From NCBI GenBank assembly GCA_003049465.1, contig PYSS01000058.1, positions 1 to 64,000 of the forward strand: a stretch of 64,000 bases of DNA, in the 5' to 3' direction. Shown piece after piece: positions 56,889 to 64,000 of the stretch. Position 1 is the first letter of the stretch, and each line of letters opens with the position of its first letter. The position numbers and the translations under genes were made by a program. The notes under the pieces are model-generated. The model was not told the DNA's origin, ran no database searches, and saw only the letters and a program-made list of their open reading frames with translations. The stretch is from Magnaporthiopsis rhizophila (Eukaryota; Ascomycota; Sordariomycetes; Magnaporthales; Magnaporthaceae).

Positions 56889-59249
56889 GGTGGTGGGAAA
56901 AAGATGGTGGAAAAAATGTGGAAGAAGGGAAGATGTTTGGGATGTGGAAAAGATGGAGGAGAAGGAAAAAGTGCGAGAGGGCAGAAAGAATTACCAGCAA
57001 GTGGAAAAGAAAATCATGGCGGGTCCAAACAAAGAGATGCTGGCATCTGGTTGGCTGGTTGGGGCGAGCGCACGCTTGGGAACCTGGGATGACGTACTCT
57101 CTGGAAGACGGTAGAAGAACTTGCAAGTTGGAGGAAGAAGCGGAGCTTCCTGGTGCGAGGAATGGGGGCGGGGAGTGGAGTGGACGTCTCTGCTGGCTGG
57201 ACACTGCTGGGTAGGGCTGGGGTCAGAAGCCTACTGCGAAGGGGCTACTGGGTTGAACATGCTGATAGCCTTGCTGCTTCAAGTGAGATAAAGCCCAGAC
57301 GGCCAGGCCAAGGAGCAAACCGCTTTGGTGGATGTAGGCGGTGCTTGGGCTGTCTCGCGGCCTTTGTTGCCTGGAGCGTGGTGGAAGACAGCCCGGCGAT
57401 CTCTGGGCAACGTGATTTTTTGCATCTCCCTCAGCCTCCTCCGTACGGTATCCACACCGTGACCCAGCCAGGGGCTCGATGGTAGATGCCAATAGAAATC
57501 GACACCTTAGGTGTCACGGAAGCCATGCAGAAAGGCCCGGCGAGACTCCTGTGATTATAGTACTGGTTGCCGGCTCCTTGTGTGCGCGTTTCCCAGGAGA
57601 TGCGGAGGCTCCCAAGTCGACGCGGGGGCTACCGCCATTCCACAGTGAGGGCAGCATGATGTGTGGGGCAGGTAAACGGCGGGCGAGGCCAGCAGAATGG
57701 GAAGGGGCGCCCGGTCCCAAGCCTGTGCCAGGCACAGGAGGCAAATGGTGCGTACCAGACCCCACGCCGGATCAAGCTCGTCCGCGGTCTCGGCTCGAGC
57801 CCGATACCAGCCACCTAGGTGTGCCTACGATAGCTGGGCGTAGTTCGTCCTGGTTCCTAGTAGAGGCCCTCGAGTTGGGCGCACCGCCACCACATCGATA
57901 TGGCCCATCCACCCATCTTGCCCTCCGACTGAGCAGCCAAGGAAGGAGCTGTCCATATGAAGCCTGCATTTGATGAGTCCCGGGGACACGACAGCCCTGG
58001 CGTTCCTAGTCTACATTGAAACCATCGGGCCTGTTGCGTCTGTCTTTTGCCGCAGACGCCGATATTGACAAGTGCGGGGCCGTCATGCCGCCTTCACTGA
58101 CCCTAGTATCCGGCTGTCGATGCACACTTCCCGTCTCTTTTCCTTTTGCTACCGAGCCGGATCATTGGGTTAATGCATTCCTCCGTTGCAGGGGCGCCAT
58201 CGGCAGACTATTCCCCATCACGGCCTTCATCGATCGCCTTTCTCCGCACGACTCCGCCTCCATCGTCCATCCGTCCAGGAACTCGCCGTCTGGGTTATCG
58301 TCTTCTTCCTCTTACTTGTCTCCTCGGCTGTCTGTGGCCTCCATGTGGCTTCGCCAAGTGCCTCGGCATCGTTGGCGTCAAGTTGCGCTGCCTTTGCCCG
58401 AACTGGCATCATCGTCGTGTCACCGCCGATATATACGGAAGGCATCAGCGTCTAAGCACGAGGGGCTCCTTTCTACAGCCTGCGTTTGGCAAGTTGAATG
58501 GAGGGTAGTGCCGCTAGGATCGTCACCGCCGTCGCCTGACTGCGAGTCTTTGCCGGCAAACTCCTGAAGGATACCGTATGGAAACTCTCGGTGGAGTGCC
58601 AGCTGTGCTATGCCGAAATGAGCCTTGGCTTTCCGAACGGTCACGCTGCCAGTGGTTGGATACCAAGCTTGCGTCGGGGCGGAAGGGCGTCTTTTTGCTG
58701 GCGACTGCCATCTACAGCTAAACTACACTACAAAGAATGGGAAGCAGGACCGGAAGATGTGATAAGAGATGGAGGGAAGAGAAGAACGAGACAAAAAGAC
58801 ACCGAGAGGAAAACAACAGCCCACCGTCCACTTCGCGATCGGCTAGCATCGCTGCTAAACTGCTCATTCCAGGATGTGATGACCTCCGCAGTGCTTTTAT
58901 ATTGCAATAGGAAGTAGGATGACCCAGGCACCTGAGTCTGCGGCGCCGGGGGTGTTCCGATGGCGAGGCTGGTGTTCGGGGCGCTTTGCGTTCTCTTGAT
59001 GCTGCCATGCCCCTGGAGGGGCCCTGCCCAGCCGCGGCTCGGCCGGACGTCTCGTGTTTTCTTCTGGTCCTATATAGAGTCCGTAGCTCGTGGTTTTTGT
59101 TTGAGGCTAGAGGGGACTGCTGTATCCGGGGCAGGTCGATCGTCTGACAGCAAGCGTGATCTCGGTGTTCAGGGCATGCCTCGCTGTCCTTGCATACATC
59201 GCTTACTGTCAGTGTTTTAAGGTCTAATTTTCCTCTATTCCATTCCTCT
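56889..59249. other. no supported gene
   Basis: Upstream side of the repeat-module gene, then 2 kb with frames such as 57479-57973 (plus) that have an ATG but no signature. A hydrophobic segment (VWVIVFFLLLVSSAVCGL) near 58290-58340 on the plus strand may be a relic of a membrane protein. No confident call. Confidence 0.35.
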
Positions 59250-59250
59250 A

Positions 59251-60695
59251 TGTCACATCGAACGGCGACTGCGGCCGCAGCTCTCCGGTTGGTATGGTAC
59301 GTCGTCTCGGCGGTGCAGGCGGCCCAGGTCCTGGCCGATACGGTGCAGGAGTACGACCAGGGGTTCTCTCGGATCGTCCGTCCATGTGCTGCTAATCGAC
59401 GATGCGAATGCCGTGCGGCGCGGGTCGGGCACGCGCTGGAGTTACCGGCTGTGCCTTGGTCGCTGCGGCTCGACCTGAACCCAGACTCGCACAGCAGGTT
59501 CAGCACCCCCGGCCAGGCGTATCACGACCTCAACAAGGCGGGGATAGCCGCGGGCTTCTACGGCCGTGACGTGCTTCGCATAGAGGCCTCCAGGAAGGGG
59601 GTGATCGGCCGCCTACGGCACGGGGAGCAAGTATCTGCCCAGTGGTGGCGGTAGGAGCAGGAAGGCCGGCCCGCCGGGCCTGGCACTGGTTTTGCAGTAC
59701 TTCAAGCTCCGCTCACTCGACCCCATATCCTACGAGATGGATTCTGGCTACCCCAAGACCGTCTGGGGCGTCTATAGCATGTGTAAGACAGGCCGGATGA
59801 TCGCGCCTATGATCCACAAGTGTCCCGAGCTCCTGCCGCCAAGGTCCATTGTCTAATCCAACTTTGTTTACCAGTACATCAGGCCAGAACGACCGATAAG
59901 GAGGATTGGGAGGCTTCGGCGACGGTTGCGCTGGTGACTGTGTCGCCTGCCTTGACTCTCCGGTTATGTTCATGGAGCGCGATTTACCCCTGAGAAATTC
60001 TTTCTCAGGAAGTTGTCGCGAGGCGCTGCGGAAGATATCCAGCGCATATGACTGGCATGCTGATAAGTCTGGCCTCGTTTTGTGTCGTCCAAGGTACCAG
60101 AGGAATGGCACAAGGAAAGCAGGACGGCCAAACATTGCACCATCACTGGCTTGCTGATGTCTTCTCGACGTCCTACAACTCTTCGTATTTCCCAGCCCCA
60201 TCCAAATCGAAAGCGAGAATGAGACTCGGCTCCAGATTCTGGCCGGCTCCGACACGTCGGGGACCGTCATCCGCAACAGCCTGCTCTACCCCATGGCGAA
60301 CGTGGTTGTCTACAATAAACGACAGGCCGGGATGGACGAGGTAATCCGCGACGGCCGAATCTCGACGCCGACAAGGCTCGAGGAGGACAAGTAGCTCCCC
60401 TACCCGCAGGCCGTCGTCCTCAATGGCACACGCATGCGTCCGGGCACCAGCGCCAACTTCCTCAGGCCCGTCCAGCTCGTGAGCGACATGTTCGACGACC
60501 GAAGGACACCCTACATCGCCATGAATATGCGGAGCCTGCTGCGCCACGGCGGCCTCCTCGGCGGAGGCACGGACACGTTCCGGCCGGAGGGCTGGTTGGA
60601 CGGCTAATCGGGCACCGAGGTCACAGGCGAGGAACACGCACAGCCCGCGCCGAGAAGGCCAATTGCGCTCCAGGAATTGAACTCTTTGTCGCGGT
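59251..60695 (+). pseudogene. truncated cytochrome P450 pseudogene
   Basis: Remnant of a microsomal fungal P450 monooxygenase. Readable parts are AGFYGRDVLRIEASRKGVIG (N-terminal third), LQYFKLRSLDPISYEMDSGY and the I-helix QILAGSDTSGTVIR with the A-G-x-D-T oxygen-binding motif. LPYPQAVVLNGTRMRPGTSA stands at the K-helix position, with the ExxR replaced by NGTR, and DTFRPEGWLDG precedes the heme loop. Frame changes occur between 59640 and 60200. In-frame TAG (60392) and TAA (60605) interrupt the last part. The heme-binding Cys loop is missing: the text jumps from WLDG to RRPIALQELNSL, which resembles the helix just after the Cys. A dead gene. Confidence 0.75.
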
Positions 60696-61957
60696 AGGGT
60701 TTTCATTGTCTGCCCATGCTTCCTTCGGCTTTCGGTAAACAAGGTGCTGACTGCGTTCTTCTTTCTGGTTTTCTTCCTTCTTTTTTGTTCCATTCTCACA
60801 TATCCCGACCTCGTGTGGGGACAGGGGACAGCATTCCGTTAGCAAATCATTGGGGCAACAGCTGCAGAGAGCACGGGTCCATGCCAAATTTGACCGCCAA
60901 AATGAAAGTCTGCGGCCTGCAAACGCCAGACCATGCATTGCAATCGGCGTCATCAGCCTCTGTGCTTCCGTGCTGGTGCTTCGTCCGACAGCCAACTGCG
61001 TCAAAGTATATCAAGACACAACGGCGGCCTATAAATATACCGGCCGCGCCGTGGTCGCTGCAATGTCAGATCCGTCCAGTCACTGGCAGCGTCCTGATAG
61101 GTGTGCTTGGCGTGCGGGAGGACGGGAATCTGGCGGCCGCTGAGTAAAGTCAGACTGATCAAACCCGACATGGACGCTAGGCGTTATTCGGCAGCCACTG
61201 CCACCCCCTTCCGGCCCACTAGTGGACGGCATGGAGCGTGCTTTGACCAATGAGCAGCGGCGAGAACCCTGTCAGCTGAAGAGGAGACGGCGGGCAGAGA
61301 CGGGCCCGCTCGTCTTTCCCCCAGCCAGACAAATTTGATGGCGTCTCTAGGCCAGATATGTGCGAAATCGATGGGCTTCCGTGCCTGGACCCCATTGTCC
61401 ACTTGTGACATGGGTCCCGAGTTTTTCATCCATTCTTTTTTTCCGTGGCCTCGCCGTTATTCTTCTCCCTTGGTTTGGCAGGGCTTTCGAGCTCCGCTGG
61501 GGTAAAGCCTCGAATGGACTTGAGCTTCCCAGGCGAATGCCGCCGTCGACAGCACTGCATCCAGGTTTTCGCGAATGTCGGGCCCTGTCCCTGGCCCACC
61601 CCCACACCCTGCAACCTTCAATCTCAGTAAGCTCAACAGGGCCCCAGAGGCCGTCGCGCCACAGATTCCCTCCCGCCCGAGTCGTCTCCTCCGCTCGCAG
61701 TCTCGCGTCCCCAGCTCGCACCCGGGCTCAAGTCACCTCAGACAGGGCCTCGCCGTCCTCGTCTTTTCATGACGTGCAGGTGGCAGCCGCACCCACGCGC
61801 ATCGAGGTCCCACTTCCAAGGCATAGGTTGGGCCGAGGAGAGGGGAGGGTATTGTTTTGCACAAGGGGCCAGACGGACCGCGTCTTGGCCCTCGCCGACA
61901 AGTGCCGACGCTAGCGGACACAACCCTCGGTCGTAAAAAGGGGACCCGAGCCTACCA
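60696..61957. other. intergenic
   Basis: Promoter side of the membrane protein gene. No supported gene or RNA. Confidence 0.4.
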
Positions 61958-63121
61958 ATGGCACGCCGGCCAGGCACCGACCCGGCCGCCGCTCGGCGAC
62001 AGCAGCACCACCCGGTCGTCAGCGTGCTGCTGCTCGTCGTTGCCCTTTTCGCGTCCTTGGCCGTGTCGGCGGAGAAGCGGCCGGGCGAGCACGTGGTTCT
62101 GGCCGACTGCCATGCCGGCAATAACGTCTACTCGTCCCAGATCGCCTACTTCAATGGCCCACCCAACGACAAGCCCCAAGATGTAGCACCTGTCGTCACG
62201 CCCGCCAACCAGACGCGGCTGTGGCCTGCAAACACGACCATGGGCTTTTTCTCGACGACTGGGACCTCGTTCACCGCCCAGCTTGGCCCGCCAGTCGATC
62301 TGGGCGGGTTCGCCGGTACCGGCTTCAACGACTATACCAACTTCACATGCTGGCGCAGGTATCAGGCCAACCTCTATAAATACGATGGCGCCATCTGTGC
62401 CATGTCGTACGACTGTACGCACGAGCCGATGCCAAGTAAGTATCTTGTCTTTTCTTCGCCTTCCCCGCGGTCCCTGCTACGTCGTAAACCAGCCCGTCCC
62501 CCAGCGCAAGCAAACCCTGAATCACTATACACCTGCTCCTACAAATACCAGGCTTGGCAGCATCAAAACTAACCACGTGTTATAGACGGCACCAAAGCTG
62601 ATCCAGACCCAAAGGGCCCGCCGGGACCCAAGAGTCCGGACGGAACTAGCGCTCCCTCGGCTCCAGGGGCCAATAGGAATAGCGACGGTGGACCGTCGGA
62701 GGAGCTGTCCCTGGGCGCCATGATCGGCGTCATAGTTGGTGGCGTGGTCGGCCTGGCCATGCTGGCAGGCCTCACCGCGTTCGTCATCATCCAGAGGCGG
62801 CGCTGGAGACGCCAGAGGGAGGAGCTGGACCGAGAAACGGAGGCCATCTTACTAGCCACACCAAAGCTCGCCCAGACGACGACGGGCGGGGAGGGGACGG
62901 AGAAGAAAGGCTTCGACAACTCATCATCGCCGCCGCCGCTATCCGCGTCGCCAGGTCCGCGCCACGAGGTCGACGGACATTGGCGAGGGGCTGAGGTTCA
63001 CGGGGCCGGCGTCGTCACGGAGCTGGATGGCGTTTATATCGTCCCTGAGCTGGACGCAAGAGGGAAACAGACGCCCGTCACGGCCGCGGAGGGAACAGAC
63101 GGACCTGCTGTGGTCGGTTAA
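61958..63121 (+). CDS. single-pass type I membrane protein, unknown function
   Basis: Exons are 61958-62435 and 62586-63121 with a 150-nt intron (GTAAGT ... TTATAG). The product is 337 residues. The N-terminus is basic and then hydrophobic (HHPVVSVLLLVVALFASLAVSA), a signal or signal-anchor. The outer domain of about 120 residues has four Cys (LADCHAG, NFTCWRRY, AICAMSYDCTHE) and several sequons (NQT, NTT, NFT). A Pro/Gly/Ser linker (PKGPPGPKSPDGTSAP) leads to the membrane span IGVIVGGVVGLAMLAGLTAF, followed by a basic stop-transfer RRRWRRQREE and a tail of about 90 residues. The layout resembles fungal wall sensors or adhesin-like proteins, but I recognise no domain. Confidence 0.82.
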
Positions 63122-64000
63122 CGAATCTCCTATCCAGATAGAATTAGCGTTTTGTAGTTGCGAATCACTTTCATCAGATAATGTGCCGAGGCAGTCCTCA
63201 TGATGTGTTTTAGGACCAGCCGCAGCAGCCACTCCGAGGCCCCTCGCCGTCCACTGCCCCAGAACACAAAACAGCCTAGGCGCACCAACGAAACGGGGAT
63301 GAAGAGGCCGGCCGGCACATCGTTTGCGGGGGATGGGGCTCATTCGTGGAGAAGGCTTGCAGACGACGCGGCCGGCACCTTGGCTCGTGGGGATTCCCCA
63401 CCACTCCCGCCTGCATCCGACGACCCTCAGCTCCTCTCGAGGCTTGGGGAGGCGCGCCCACTAGCTCCCTTCAGCACCTATGACGGCAGATATCGGGAAT
63501 ATTCAAGCGACGGGAGGGGCGCTCTATTTATCTCCTCGTCACCTGTCCGTTGTCGCTAGCATTTTTTGCTACGTTAAATTCTTGGTAACGGGGTGGAGCA
63601 GACTATGGCTATGTACAAGTCTCGGGCCGTCATCCCTCAGGATGATAAGCTGCAGCCATTGGCGAAATTTGGTACCTTTTTTCGGCTGGCAGCCAGTTTA
63701 TCGTTACACTGCTTGAACACGGGCGGCAGCAGCCAACAGCCACACACACACATGCGCGAGGGGCTCAGCTTGGCGACAGCCCGTCCTGCATGTTTATCAG
63801 TGATACAAAGGCCTCGTTACTGTAGCACCTATCAGGGGTAGTTGCCCAGCCGGTTGGCTCTCCGAACGATGAGCAAACAGGTTTGTTTATGGTTAAGTTG
63901 AGCCGGGGCCTAAAAAAGGCTGGTAGCGACGGGACTTCTCGGGTGTATACAGCCGATTCGCCCAGGCCGGCCATGGAAAAACCAACACTGCCCACCATGC
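63122..64000. other. intergenic to the window edge
   Basis: No supported gene. A short minus-strand frame from an ATG at 63998 (MVGSVGFSMAGLGES) to 63765 lacks any signature and could be chance or an edge-cut gene. Confidence 0.4.

Noticed and set aside
57479..57973. 164-codon plus-strand frame with ATG
   Set aside because: Pro/Gly/Arg-rich, no signature, no promoter or splice support; kept out of the gene list.
58718..59506. 262-codon minus-strand frame
   Set aside because: No domain or splice logic; overlaps the P450 relic on the other strand.
1..64000. tRNA genes
   Set aside because: Scanning by eye for T-loop GGTTCRA-type boxes with acceptor stems gave no convincing cloverleaf; a covariance-model scan would be decisive.

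Overview
The window is a piece of a filamentous ascomycete chromosome, most likely a Sordariomycete of the Sordariales/Chaetomiaceae type. Introns are short (about 50-150 nt), start with GT, end with AG and carry CTRAC-type branch sites. Coding DNA is GC-rich. There is a fungal Zn2Cys6 regulator and an RNAi-type RNA-dependent RNA polymerase, plus a large set of secreted plant-wall or cell-wall proteins (AA9 oxygenase, CE1 feruloyl esterase, GH76, aspartic protease, intradiol dioxygenase-like, DUF1996). The species assignment is inference; no rRNA gene or marker allows naming it.

Layout. 0-6 kb: an intronless AA9 LPMO (minus) and a small cysteine-rich secreted protein, then 2.5 kb of homopolymer-rich DNA without a supported gene. 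6-15 kb: a nine-exon Zn2Cys6 regulator (minus) and a three-exon RdRP (plus) share a 1.2 kb divergent promoter region. A sliver of the 5' end of LSU rRNA plus two hairpins lies just behind the RdRP. 16-20 kb: a pepsin-type aspartic protease with a Kex2 site and an acidic protein of unknown function. 20-27 kb: a graveyard with an unplaced coding remnant, a saponin-hydrolase-like pseudogene with four frameshifts, a diverged direct repeat and a broken polyQ gene. 28-38 kb: a GPI-type GH76 mannanase, a secreted HExxH protein, a DUF1996 protein behind a 62-nt A tract, and a feruloyl esterase. 38-41 kb: a GT61/EOGT-like pseudogene with three in-frame TAGs and further decayed coding DNA. 42-49 kb: an intradiol dioxygenase-like protein and a 1164-residue calpain-like protease.

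49-57 kb is the most unusual part. After 4 kb without genes there is an eight-unit tandem array of about 240 bp and a three-unit array of about 190 bp. On the minus strand every unit of the larger array repeats a branch-site/acceptor/micro-exon/donor set. Upstream of both arrays lies a spliceable ATG exon series (56888 downwards). I interpret this as one gene built from, or swollen by, tandemly duplicated exon-intron modules.

57-64 kb: a truncated P450 pseudogene with TAG and TAA stops, and a single-pass membrane protein. The intact secreted enzymes suggest a plant-biomass-degrading lifestyle. The stops at plausible Gln codons in the pseudogenes (TAG/TAA, as C-to-T in CpA would give), next to an RNAi-type polymerase, suggest genome-defence activity, but this is inferred.
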